Assembly: GCA_015680685.1 (NCBI GenBank)
Contig: MNCI01017783.1
Span: 479,901 to 543,900 of the forward strand
Direction of reading: 5' to 3'
DNA from: Gnetum montanum
Taxonomy: Eukaryota; Streptophyta; Gnetopsida; Gnetales; Gnetaceae
DNA length: 64,000 nt
The first letter of the stretch is position 1, and each line of letters begins with the position of its first letter. Shown here in pieces: positions 48,190 to 59,140 of this stretch. The notes beneath the pieces were generated by a model, which was given only the letters and a program-made list of their open reading frames with translations, ran no database searches and was not told the DNA's origin. The translations under genes and the position numbers were made by a program.

Positions 48190-50687
48190 TAGTTTGAAGG
48201 GGACTCAAAGGTGTGGGATACAGAGGAAGATGCAGGGATAGGATTGTCAACCATGGATGTATGTAAGGGATTACGTGGACTATGGGATCGAAATAAAGGT
48301 CTTTTCTTTGATCAAGTATTTAACCTATCTAATTGATGAACCGGTTGTAGATTAACGACCCTCATAGCATTGCATTGTTATAGCTAAGCTAGTAGTTCAC
48401 CTTCATAGGTGGAGTAGGTGGTAGCTATGCAGGTGAAGGAGGAACCTATGTAGGGATAGGAGGAGGATAAGGATAAGAGGTTCCATCCCTTCTTTCATGT
48501 GGAGAATGAGTTCAATAATAATTAGAATGATGGTAGAATGATTTGAAAGTAGAAATGTGATTGTAGGAGTCATGTGGAGATAAGGGTTGTTGAACATAGT
48601 AACCATATGGATTAGGCTATCGATAAAGGTATTGCTACCTTGGTGGTGCTAGTGCCCATGTTTGTGGTTGCTACCATTACTGATACTGCTCATATGGTTG
48701 CAGTGGGGCTCCACTTGGATAATATTGTTGGTTTTGGTGGAACTACTTGAAATCACCTTGAGAATAAGGTAATCTTCTGGATGTTTGCCTTTGTGTTACC
48801 TGTGGATTTAAAGCATACATCTCAGACTTTTGTAAGTGTGACACAATGGGGCAACATCCTTTATGATATACATATTGACAGATGTCACATCCATCATCAT
48901 CATCTGATTCACTTTTTGCAATCTCTTTATCACGATAATCTTGTCCTTATCTTTGTGATATGCACATTCAACTTCCTTGCGTCTCCTACACTCACAATCA
49001 CTACCTTGTTCTTTGGACTCTTTAGCAATTTTTAGGATAGCTTGAAATTTTCTATTCATGGAGTCCCATAACTAATCAACCTTGGCTGTAATTTTAGATT
49101 AAAATTTTTGGAGTGGTAAGGTTTTCCTATTTACCACCTCATCAGATGCAGATTTTTACTCACTATCACAGAATTGAACCTCCCTCTTACAAATGGAAGG
49201 ATCTCAATTATACTCTTCTACACTTTCTTTTTTTCTTAATTTTCCCTCCTCTTTAGCTACCTGCTCAATTAATCTTTGTATTTGACAAGCACTTAATTTT
49301 GATAGTCGCCCTTGTTCATAGACACTAAGGGTTCTTCTTGTTTTTGATCAAAGCCCATCTACAAGGTGGTGAAGTTGATCTAGTTGAGAATAACCATGGG
49401 TAGGACATTTATGCATCAAGGAAGAATATCGGTTGATGGCAGCATCCAACTTGGATTTGCCTTTTCAAGTTGGACACTCTAGAGTATGTTTGATATTTAT
49501 CATCAAACAACTCAAGCATGGTACTCCATTGTATAATAGAGTTCAGTTCTAAGAACTGGTATCAATTCTCTACTTCTTTGATGAGTGTCCTTGGGAACAA
49601 CTTAAGTTTCTGCCACTCATTCTATATGTTCTACAAGGCACATGCATCCTAAAAATCTTGGAGATGGTTTTGCATATTAGAGTAATATCCCCCTTCAAAC
49701 CAAGAAATATTTTTCATGTTTAACCTTTTAATTTGACTATCCTTCACATGCCTTGTTGTCATTCATACTACCTCTATGATATTAAGCATACTTTGAGTAG
49801 TAAGTAGAGGCTCATCAAGGCCTTGATCATAGTGCCTACAATGCCCTCTACTACCCCTTCATTCATGGTAATGTGCCTCTCTTAAATGTTTGCTCCCTTG
49901 ATCTTGCCTTTCCCGATGGTCCATTTGATCATTTCGGTCCCATTAGTCATTCTTTTCATTTCAGTCACCTCCATAATGATCTCACCTTTTGAGGTCACAG
50001 TTAGAGCTAGAAGAAGAAGAAGATGATGATGAAGGGGAAGAGAAAGGAGGACTAGCACCATCATGGTGCCTACTACTACCTCTTCGGTGATCATTACCAT
50101 GATCATGATCTTGTTTCTTGTTTGCATCCCTACCTTGACTTGTCCCTCTAGATCGTTCTTTGTCATCAGATCCATTCTTACCAGAACCAAGATTGTGTAT
50201 TGTCGACTGTAAGTTTTGGTTTTGACCTCTTTGACTAAAGTCAAAGAGAGGAACTTCACTGAATGGAAAACCCCTAGAGAAGGGTTCTTCACCACCTTGT
50301 TGGTACAATAGGAATAGAGAATCATTAAATCTTTTTCCCTTTGAAGATTCACAGTGTTGTTCTAGCTGTTGATTTTGTAGATGTTGTGTCTTAGTGGGAT
50401 GATAATCCCTGGCATCAGTATCTTACACAACATACTCAGCATGAAATTCCTAAAAACCATATCATATAAACATTTGATGGAGCATTACAGGAACAGATCG
50501 ATGGAGCAACAACACAATGTTGCCTTTCATGTCATGCCATCGTAGTTTTTCATCTTGGTGTAGGATGAAGGTGAAATTTGGTACATACTAATTAGGATAA
50601 GCATATACAATTCGATACTATTGAGGCACTAGCTGATAAGCTTTATTAGACTTTGGGTGGAGATTCACTCTTGTGAGAAGAAGACAT
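48190..50687 (-). pseudogene. Gag of element B2, broken
   Basis: The minus-strand ATG at 50687 begins MSSSHKSESPPK, the same start as element C. The open segment 50308-49982 is glycine/serine/aspartate-rich (RGQNQNLQSTIHNLGSGKNG, then RDANKKQDHDHGNDHRRGSS and a poly-Ser run). The gag core follows at about 49700-49250. The coiled region 49059-48900 (MNRKFQAILKIAKESKEQGS) leads to a possible zinc block CDICQYVYHKGCCPIVSH near 48890 and a Tyr/Gln/Pro-rich end at about 48800-48400. Stops and shifts break it. The other long frame over 50352-49882 is methionine-rich and is a shadow. Confidence 0.75.
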
Positions 50688-50827
50688 TTTTGATTAGATG
50701 AGAAAAAATGCACTATGCTTCTAAATATTGTTGTAGTAATTATAAAATATGATATGAGTTTAAGGTTCATTCCAATGATTTAAATAATTTCACTAGGTCC
50801 TAGATAACACACAAAACAACCACAAGG

Positions 50828-50845
50828 TCTTTGACAATGATGCCA
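50828..50845 (-). other. Primer-binding site of element B2
   Basis: On the minus strand it reads TGGCATCATTGTCAAAGA, two bases after the LTR end. It is a decayed tRNA-Asp primer site. Confidence 0.7.
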
Positions 50846-50846
50846 A

Positions 50847-51731
50847 TGATGAGCAGTGAGCTACCCCTACGCCTAACCATACAAATCACTAAGGTGTTTA
50901 CGCATGATCTAGTTGAATTTTGTGGACCTATAGTTCTCTAGTGCACTAGTTCCTCTAGGAAGTGAAATGGGCATTGAGAACGTTCATTGTCTTCCCAACT
51001 ACACTTGTGAGGCTCAAGGGTATTGTTTAAGTGTAATTGAGGTACATGATTTTTCTTATTTTATGTTTTATAAATTTGATTGCTTACAACAAGAATGAAA
51101 GGTCAAGTAATTTAAGATCTAATTCATCNTTACAACAAGAATGAAAGGTCAAGTAATTTAAGATCTAATTCATCTACTACCTAGCTAGCCTAACACAAAT
51201 AATTGCCCCACTTTCCTAGACACATCCTGAACACATATAGTGCTGCTGGGCTACCAAACGTTAAGCATTGCTAGGTTACCAAGTGCTATATGTATGCTCG
51301 AAGTGGTTGTGCTTGTGTTCATTAACTGCTGGAAAGTAATTGCTTAATTCAAATGCATTAAAGTAAAGTGCATTTAAAGAAACATTAATCTATTATCAAT
51401 GCCACAAGGATTGTCAAAAGAGTTCATTTTTATTCCTATCACACTGTTGCGCTCAGGTACATCAATGTTTGAACAAAGAATTGTACACACTTAGACTCCT
51501 TTTGCAGGCACTTAGAAAATATTCTAACTTTGGAGAAAATAAACTGCAAGAGCTTTGCTACTTCGACTAAAAACCAAAAACTCTAATTCCAAATCGAGAG
51601 CCCATGTGCTATATTTATAGGCTAGTGTATACCCCCAATGTCGGATACCCGACATTGCATCAAGACCTTGACGTCAGATACCCGACATCGGATACCTGAC
51701 ATTGGAGCAGATGAACAAATGCACTTCAGCA
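50847..51731 (-). repeat. 5' LTR of element B2
   Basis: It starts TGATGAGCAGTGAGCTACC and ends GCACTTCAGCA. It holds a 45-bp direct duplication around an N at 51129. Without that it has almost the same length as the 3' LTR (839 against 840 bp). The minus-strand TATA box is near 51615. Confidence 0.85.
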
Positions 51732-52500
51732 CTAATCTTCTTATCCCTTGCGTTGTATCATGAAAAGAAATAAAAAATGCATTACCATTTTTATGAAAGT
51801 CTTTAATTTTTTCTTTATTATGAAATAAAGCTTGATAAAAATTTTTAATATTATTGAGAGACAAAACATAGTTTCTTCTTCTCATGCTTGAAGTAAATGC
51901 AAAAACACTTGGGATATTTTTTTATTATTTTAAGTAAATTAGTGTATTTTTTCTAACAAATTTCCTTTTCTTAGTCTAAATCACATTTTTATATGGCTTG
52001 ATAGTCTTTGGTAATTTCTAACTCTTTAATAAAATTCTAGTTATCCTACATTCTTCATCAAACTATTGTTGATTATTTGTATTTTGGCCTTTTGAAATAT
52101 TAGGGTACCTATAATTAGAATTTTTGTAAGGTTCAAACTTGGATTCTAATTCTTCTAAATTTCATTTTGAAAATCATCCTCATTTTTGTAGTCTATAGTG
52201 GTTTTGCCTCTTGGAATATGTAATGTACTATGTATCTATTAATAATGGAAAGTATAAAGGGTGATGATAAGATTCAATTATTTCTTCACCTACTTCAAAA
52301 CATTTGATGTTGCTAGCATTCGCTCTTCTAAAAAGAAGAAAATTAGTACTATAGCTACCTTGTAGTTCTACAAAAGTGAAGCCACTTGATTTTGGATATT
52401 TATTGATGCCATTTAGAATAAATAGATATAGTCCTTATTACTAATCTAAGAAATGTATTCCCTTGTGATTAAATTGCTTATCTTGAGAGCACCAATTCAA
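51732..52500 (-). pseudogene. LINE fragment upstream of the reverse transcriptase
   Basis: The minus strand encodes a decayed LINE part between the endonuclease and RT. The open segment 51885-51732 continues SMRRRNYVLSLNNIKNFYQA with FHKNGNAFFISFHD, and KKRKF then NTLIYLK lie just upstream. Weaker similarity continues to about 52500. It joins in order with 41664-40689 and 22244-21500 once elements B2 and A are removed. Confidence 0.5.
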
Positions 52501-52529
52501 TTATTTAGTTTTCTTATATTCTAAAAGCC

Positions 52530-53040
52530 TTGAGGATTCTAGCAACTAATAGGAATTTGATGAGAAGTAATTATAACATTAAAGTGAGCACATAGATAAA
52601 TTTTTCTTTTATGACTGAAACTAGCAATATGCATGCTAAGGGACTTGAAGTGAAAAATCATATATTCATAAATTCTTTCATGCTTGTGAAATTATGGACA
52701 TTTCTAGCTAGTTTCATAAACATGTTTCTACATCTTTTTGTCTTTGAAACTTGTGATGTATATTATTCTCATAGTTTAAAAAGCAAGGACTCCAATAACT
52801 AATAACGATTTGATTAGAAATAATTCTAGCATTAGATTGACCCCATCTTCCTCTCTAAGCAGAACTAGAAATATCCATGCCAAAAATTATAAGCAAAACT
52901 AGAAATATCCATCCCAAAAACTACAAGGGAAAAGTTATACGTTTGGCGAATTCTTACATGTCTTTGAAAGAGTGCACATTTCCGACTCATTTCATAAACA
53001 TGTTTTTACTTGTTTTGGAGTCTTATGATGCATACTATGT
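52530..53040 (+). repeat. Diverged tandem duplication of about 255 bp
   Basis: 52534-52770 and 52785-53040 share blocks such as CTAATAGGAATTTGAT / CTAATAACGATTTGATT, AACTAGCAATATGCATGC / AACTAGAAATATCCATGC and TTTCATAAACATGTTT. Both copies have an open plus-strand frame with an FINMFL block (63 and 72 codons), but no family is recognised. Coding is not shown. Confidence 0.55.
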
Positions 53041-54085
53041 AAGCCTTAACTTTATTACTGTAATAGTTCAATACAGGACAAAGGCACTTGAGTAAAACAA
53101 AACAAACATAGTAACAATATTTACACTTGCAGAGAAACATGAAAGGAAACACACAAAAGGCAACGCTGCAAATGAAAATACATGTCAGGGAGGCAGCCAA
53201 CATAAATCCGTGCCCGGCGGACGCAGTCAACAGTCAAGACGCGTGAAAATTCTTGCATGCCAAAGATTGCAGCCAACTTGTGAATTACGGTGATACAATG
53301 GATTTGACATTTCAAAGTCTCCTTCAAGGTTTTGATTCCTGTACTGTCTTTCTTTGAAAATCCAAAGTAAAAACTCTTCAAAGTTTCTTCAACGACCACC
53401 ATTCATTGCGCAGATTTGGCGAACAAGATGAAGCTTGCTTCCCAGAAATTTCAAATGACACATTGCATCCCTGTAGTAGAAAAAGCGCAGTTGTGATGCT
53501 CCGCATTTTTTCCAGCGGGTTGCACGTTTGTCAAGATGTAAGCGTTCCGTGCCGTGGAAGGACTCTGTAATCAGACGTTCTAAGATTGCTACGTCAGACT
53601 GGAAGTTTTTCGATTATAATTGATGCGGAGGCGGAAGGGTTTTAAAAGTCATACGCACGCGGAAGAATACTTTTTCTTGTATACCGCGTGTCGATCACAT
53701 TGGGATGTTCGTCGGTGAGTAACTGATTCACATAGATTACTTCATTACTTCATTTTAATCGCTGGGTCACAGTATTAATATTTCTACTTTGCGATAAGAT
53801 CGATCAAGACCTCTGCTAGATTCTGTGCCTTTCAATGTTTTCGTGTAAACAACGGTGCATCCGTGTTTGAGAAGAACAACTTATTCAACACTATTAATTC
53901 ATTTCGACGTTTATTTATTACTCCCGCTGCGTCTTTGACCAGTTATCAACAACGCAATGAACAATGTTTCAATAACATCAAAGTTTTTCAAAATTACATG
54001 AAGTTTGTTTTTTTTTTTCAAACTTTAAAAGAATACAAAGCTGTCAATTACAAATTCAATGACCAAAATGTAATCCACTAAAACA
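53041..54085. other. Low-copy intergenic stretch next to the kinase gene
   Basis: CpG is more frequent than in the surrounding transposons, which suggests low-copy host DNA. A 93-codon minus-strand open frame (53402-53121) has no known family. ACGTCA near 53592 and GGTGAGTAA near 53714 could be a promoter motif and a splice donor of an unseen plus-strand transcript, but nothing supports a protein here. Confidence 0.35.
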
Positions 54086-56404
54086 CTAACGCCCAGACAC
54101 ACAACTGGTCTCCCATGTTGCAGTGCAAAAAGGTTTTTTCTCCAAAACTGCACCTTCCGTGACAGAAGAGGGGAACCCCAAAGACTCTCGCAATTCATCT
54201 TTGGTCCAAAGCTCTTGCATCAAATTTGCCGCATCTTTCATGGAGGGCCTTTCTTCCTTATCACTTGCCACACATTTACAGGCCAAAAGTGTTATCTGCA
54301 TCAACATTTTATTTGCCTTGGGATCCATGGCCATATGCTCTCTTAATTGTGGGTCAATCACATCCTCCAGGCCAGCCCATCTGGCGTTACCCCATTTGGA
54401 TTTGACGAGCCCTACCAAATTGACATGCTCCACAGGAGTTCGGCTAAGATCCACAGCTTTCAAACCTGACACAATTTCCAGCAACACAACACCAAAACTG
54501 TATACATCCGATTTATCCGTCAATTGAAAATACTCATAGTACTGGGGATCAAGGTATCCTGGGGTGCCCCGCGGAGCCGTGGTCACATGGGTGGCTTCCA
54601 CAGCCATTTCCCTGCAAATGCCGAAGTCGGCGACTTTAGCCTCCATCCCATCATCCAAAAGTATGTTTGAGGATTTTACATCTCTGTGCAGAAGCGGAGG
54701 TTGCATGGCATGCAAGAATGCCAACGCCTCTGCTATTTGAATAGCGATCTTTATTCTCACATCCCATGTTAGTCGAGATTCGGCTTTTCTGGAGCCGTAT
54801 AAATGGTCTGCAAGCGTTCCGTTGGAGATGTACTCAAATACTAAAAGAAATTCGTGGCCGCTGCTATGATATGGATTGCTAAAGCCATAGAGTCTGACAA
54901 TGTTGGGATGCTGAACTTGACAAAAAATTCCGGCCTCATTCAGGAACTCATCCATGGCACCTGTTTGTTGCCTGTACAGCCGTTTCACAGCGACTTTTCG
55001 GCGATCGCTGAGTGTTCCTTTGTAAACTGCGCCGAAACCTCCGCTCCCAATCTTGTTGTCATCGGAGAAGGAATTTGTGGCTGCTCTAACTTGTTGGTAA
55101 GAAAATATTGGCAAAAGCGGAAGAGATTTTTGGTGTTCAAATCCTTGGCGCCTACATTTTCGAAGCAAAATCGCAAGTATCACCGTTGTTACTGCTCCTC
55201 CCGTCACCAAAACTGGTACAGACATACATGCGTCATAAATGAGACGGCTCGAATTACGGCACCAAACCATACGACACCGTTAGGGTTTCGAGTTCGTTTG
55301 CAGATGAAACCAGTTCAAACTGTAAACTTTTTTGTTCACAACATCTTTTGACAAAGTTTCCTTGTCGTCCAAAAACATTGAATAATTGGCAGATAAAGTA
55401 GAAGAATTCAAATTAAACGCATACCTGTTATTACTGCTGGGAATACTTTTATGAAGGCTCTGAATCCTTTATTTGTCTTTTGGTTTGAAACTGCAAGAGA
55501 TCACGCCAAAATTAATCATGAGTAATATTAACTTGTGGGGCTTTACGATAATAGAAAACTTTAGGAACGTTGTTTTTTAGCGTAATTATCAACGAGGTAT
55601 ACCTCCGAAGCATTGAACGCTGTAGTCTGCTACGTCGAAACCACATATCAGGGACTTATTCCAACATGCAATACAACTCCTGTATCTTTGCGTATTAACA
55701 ACCGCTTTGGTTACAAAACCCTCTGTGTTCAATAAATCAATTCCTGCAAACTCAAATTGTGCTTTCGTCCACGATACTCTTACGTGACGAGCGATAGAAA
55801 TAGAATTGCAAAATGAATTGGAAGAAGCTGGTAGGAAGGTAATGTACCAGGAATCACACAAATGGTTATACGACTTATTATTAACTTGTGAACAATTCAC
55901 AATAATGACTTGTGTCTTATCAAGAAAAAATGAATCTGTATTGTTTTCAAAGTACAACATTGATCCGTGACCAATATCCAAAGTAGATTTAAGAATAGAG
56001 AAATCGAAACAACCCATATTAGTATCCAATGCATTTGCCTGTATGCCTAAATGCATTACCAGTTCAGGTGAATAAGGTTCAAGGCTTACATTTCGAATAT
56101 GAAAAGTCGTATTCCTAATAACAATATAAGGATTTAAAGTTGTGCAATTGTAAACTTGGAAATCAGGATCTCCACAACCAACTCCTACCATTTCTGCCAC
56201 TCCGAATGGGTAAGATAAATTCATACCTCCACACATTATCGTCTCATTGAAGCATGTAGGAGAAACAAAAGGTATAAAAGAAAACACTAGCAAGAAAGAA
56301 ATGACCTGCAACAAAACAAAGTGAGCCATAGAGACGCATGAAAGAGGAAACCAAAATAAAAAAAGTAAACAATGTTTACAGAGATATGCAAGAACACAAA
56401 CCAC
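54086..56404 (-). CDS. LRK10-like receptor-like serine/threonine kinase, three exons
   Basis: Probable plasma-membrane receptor kinase with a wall-associated-type extracellular part. Exon 1 is 56404-55603, exon 2 55490-55425, exon 3 55212-54086. Introns of 112 and 212 bp have GT-AG ends (GTATAC, GTATGC donors) and matching phases. The product is 664 residues from the first ATG. Met26 (56329) gives a neater signal peptide and 639 residues. A galacturonan-binding GUB_WAK domain begins at Cys51 (CGG 58-60, YPFG 65-68). A C-terminal Cys-rich part (about 245-268) precedes a membrane segment at about 283-306. Kinase motifs are complete: GSGGFG 345-350, VAVK Lys366, Glu382, HRD Asp467, DFG 485-487, then GTPGYLDP. 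It is an RD kinase and looks active. No stops or shifts were seen. The ligand is unknown. Genes of this family often act in defence or stress signalling, which is inference here. Confidence 0.9.
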
Positions 56405-56540
56405 ATGGATGCAAAGGAAAGAAAATGCATCCCACCTAACAAAGGAATGTCAACATATGATGCCCGTAGCAGACCCGGTTAGCAGGCGGATAGAAGGTTC
56501 ACACGTCAAAATTTTGTTGAAAAATATTTGTTTATGTGAC
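56405..56540 (-). promoter_or_regulatory. Upstream region of the kinase gene, shared with the paralogue
   Basis: It contains a diverged copy of the block CACCTAACAAAGGAATGT ... GATGCCCGTAGC ... ACACGTCAAAATTTTG ... TGTGACTTTC, also found at about 57055-57160 and 57337-57440. The copy here stops at about 56540, where the truncated paralogue begins, so only about 135 bp of the shared region remains upstream of the intact gene. No clear TATA box was identified. Confidence 0.5.
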
Positions 56541-57050
56541 TTTCCAGCCCGAGATTTTTGTCTTGTCAATAAAAAAATGAATCTGTTCTTCTGTCAAAAT
56601 ACAAGACTGATCCCTCATAAATATCCAAAGGAGAATTATGTATAGAGAAATCGAAACACCCCATATCCAATTCATTTACATGTATGCCTAAGTACATTAC
56701 CATTCTAGATGAAAAAAAAAATATTGAGTTACATTTAAAATATAGAAATTCGTATGGCTAATAACAATATAAGGACTTAGAGTTGTGCAATTGTAAACTT
56801 GGAATTCAGGATCTCCGCAACTTTCTCCTGCTACTCCGAACGGGTAAAATAAATTCTTACCTCCACACATTTTCATCTCATTTAAGCATATAGAAGAAAC
56901 AAAAGGTACAAAAGAAAACACAACCAAGAAAGAAAGCAGGGGCAGAAAAATAAACTGAGGCATATAGAAGGTTAAAAGAGGAAACCAAACAAAAGATATA
57001 AACAGTATTTTATGCAAGAAAATACAGAGAACACAACAGTCATCCATCAA
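56541..57050 (-). pseudogene. Truncated paralogue of the receptor kinase exon 1
   Basis: The minus strand starts at 57050 (MMDDCCVLC...), and MPQFIFLPLLSFLVVFSFVP is equivalent to the signal peptide of the intact gene. The GUB_WAK part is clear: CGGKNLFYPFGV and CGDPEFQVYNCTTLSPYIVI. The open frame ends at 56697 after a frameshift near 56720. Similarity resumes in another frame as MVMYLGIHVNELDMGCFDFS and ends at DKTKIS near 56545. The rest of exon 1, the membrane segment and the kinase are absent, because the sequence runs straight into the upstream region of the intact gene. It is a dead tandem duplicate, cut by the duplication event. Confidence 0.8.
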
Positions 57051-57606
57051 CCTAACAGAGGCATGTTCATATATCGAAGCCCGTAGCGGACTCAGTGAAG
57101 GCGCAGGCCAAAGGTTGCCGCGTCAAAATTTTGGTGAAAACGATTTGTCTGTGACTTTCGAGCAATAGCTTATCCTGCAATAAAAGCTTAAGAAGTCGTT
57201 GAAGGTGCATAGAAGCTTGGCCCATATTTGCCGAAGAAAAAATTTTCTGCTTACGTAGCTGGAGCTGGAGCCATATTTGACGGTGACAATTAAAATTTAA
57301 GGTCTAATTTCTGACCTATGCAGTCATCCATCCAACCTAACAGAGGCATGTTCATATATGGATGGCCGTAGCGGACTCCGTCAAAACGCAGGCCAAAGGT
57401 TGCCGTGTCAAAATTTTGGTGAAAAAGATTTGTCTGTGACTTTCAAGCAACAGCTTATCCTGCAATAAAAGCTCAAGAAGTCGTTGAAGGTGCAGAGAAG
57501 CTTGGCCCATATTTGCCGAAGAAAAAATTTTCTGCTTCCGTAGCTGGAGCTGGAGCCATATTTGAGGGTCACAATTAAAATCTAAGGTCTAATTTCTGAC
57601 CTATGC
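57041..57606. repeat. Tandem duplication of the paralogue upstream region
   Basis: Two units of about 281 bp, near 57041-57321 and 57322-57606, are almost the same. Shared blocks are CCTAACAGAGGCATGTTCAT, GGCCAAAGGTTGCCG, CTTATCCTGCAATAAAAGCT, GAGAAGCTTGGCCCATATTT and AGCTGGAGCTGGAGCCATAT. They lie upstream of the truncated paralogue. A shorter, older copy precedes the intact gene. Confidence 0.8.
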
Positions 57607-57689
57607 AGTCAGCCAGTTACAGAAGTCTTTGAGAGTGCGTAGCAGCTTCCCTGCTCTTTCCTACGTAGAAGGAAATTATTTGAGTTCGA

Positions 57690-57767
57690 GACGTAGCAGA
57701 GACTGGAGAGTGCGTAGAAGCTTCCGTAGACGTAGCAGAGACTGGAGAGTGCGTAGAAGCTTCCGTA
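57690..57767. repeat. Two perfect 39-bp tandem units
   Basis: GACGTAGCAGAGACTGGAGA... through GAAGCTTCCGTA occurs at 57690-57728 and again at 57729-57767 without change. A partial, diverged unit precedes it near 57625-57660. The perfect match suggests a recent duplication. Confidence 0.8.
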
Positions 57768-58582
57768 ATCTTTCCAACTGGAAGAAAAAAAGTTTTTGCC
57801 TTGTAAGAGAAGGCAGTGGAACATTCTAAAAATTTTTTTGCCTTGTAAAAGACGACAGTCACAACTAGAATAAAACTTTGAGAGGACAGTGGAGCTTCAC
57901 GAATATTTTGCTAATCATAGTTAAAATATGCTCAGTATGTACTCCATGAATCCGGCCGTTATGAACCAGCATTTATGAATTTCATTATTTTCAAACCGAA
58001 TTCTAAACGTTTTTAATTACGACATATTGTAGGAGATTATTTTCATGGGCTGGGACATTATTGAAATTAAAATTGAGGTCCTATTATGTTCCAAATATGT
58101 ATATATTTTATGAAATATAAAAATAGATTAAATAAAAATAATGAAAATTTTATTAAAATATTATGTTTTTGCTTCATAGCATTATCATTTAGAGTAATGG
58201 TAATGGTAAGGAGCTTGTTGGGATGATCGTTGTGGCTCTATGTGATAAATAGTTTTGCGTCACCACTTTAATAATAGAACACATAAAAAACTACAATAAA
58301 AATAATTACAACATTATTTAGCAAACCAACAAACTCCCAAATACTATTTTCATTCCCTTCCATCCTTCGGTGATCTAGCAATGTGCCCATTCCCACAACT
58401 AAATGAAAAAAACACAAAAAAGGACTCCTGAAAAGGAATGGCTTCTGAAGTGGGTATAGTCTCACAAGGTAGAACATGAGAACAAAGATGTGTTGACATG
58501 GCATGGAAGTCCTCACTTGACCACACTCCCCATTGCAACAATTCCTTAGCAAGACCCATGGAGTACTAATGGAAATCCCAAA
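57768..58582. other. No supported gene
   Basis: AT-rich low-copy sequence. A 135-codon minus-strand open frame (58675-58268) begins MEKYKHEGWLVDQPCAYRGN. Its start is repeated in the duplicated segment after the gap. I recognise no family, and its second half is hydrophobic and low-complexity, so I do not call it a gene. Confidence 0.35.
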
Positions 58583-59140
58583 GCCTATAACTATATCTAG
58601 CTTGCCACCCCTACCATTGCCCCTATAGGCACATGGCTGGTCAACCAACCAACCTTCATGTTTGTATTTCTCCAAAATAACATGAACAGTTGGTGATAGA
58701 GTGCTAACAATATTGTACTTTGAACAACAAGTAGAATAACATAGTAGACAATGAGGAGCCTTAGCAGATGGGGAGCCTTAGCTTTGCAAGGTAGTGTGTG
58801 TTTATGAATGCGATATCACAAGATAATGTATGTATACAGTACCTACCGATGCCCCTAACTCATAAAACAATGTAGTTATCCTTGTCACTAGCTATTATAT
58901 GTACTTGGAAGATTTCAATTTGGTCTAAGCCATTTGGGAGTAGACACTTTGGATGCAAACCAAAGTGCTAACACATTGAATGTAAACCAAAATACTCTAT
59001 AAGATATAGAGGGTGCCACTAATAATACAAGGTTCATCATAGATAACAGGATGAGCTATATGATAAAAAAAGACACCATATTTATATATACATGCTTGTA
59101 TAGGCAAAGTAATTCATTTTCACTTTCTATTCTTAATCTA
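58583..59140. repeat. First copy of a 557-bp direct duplication
   Basis: It is nearly identical to 59457-60013 with only a few substitutions and one A-run length change. It ends at ATCTA, immediately followed by an LTR start. The other copy continues with unrelated flanking sequence. Confidence 0.9.

Larger units (their letters stand above)
41665..51731 (-). mobile_element. Athila-like gag-pol retrotransposon B2
   Basis: The 3' LTR is 41665-42504 and the 5' LTR 50847-51731. It has the same order of parts as B1. Possible target duplications are TTAAT (41660-41664) and CTAAT (51732-51736), with one mismatch. It inserted into the LINE whose parts are at 40689-41664 and 51732-52500. It is dead: the RT active site reads FMDG, an integrase Asp is Asn, and stops are present. 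Its protease and several open segments are better preserved than in B1. Confidence 0.85.

Noticed and set aside
49882-50352. 156-codon minus-strand frame rich in Met, Val and Leu
   Set aside because: It is a shifted frame of the gag N-terminus of B2. The overlapping frame 50308-49982 has the expected Ser/Arg/Asp-rich gag composition.
54123-55351. Plus-strand frames of 134 and 165 codons
   Set aside because: They are antisense shadows of the receptor kinase exons and have no independent support.
57617-57862. Short frames with repeated Ala-Ser-Thr-His-Ser-Pro-like peptide
   Set aside because: The repetition comes from the 39-bp DNA tandem duplication, and overlapping frames on both strands are equally open.
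58268-58675. 135-codon minus-strand frame
   Set aside because: No family is recognised, the C-terminal half is low-complexity and hydrophobic, and there are no supporting splice or codon signals. Its repeated N-terminus is explained by the duplicated haplotype segment.
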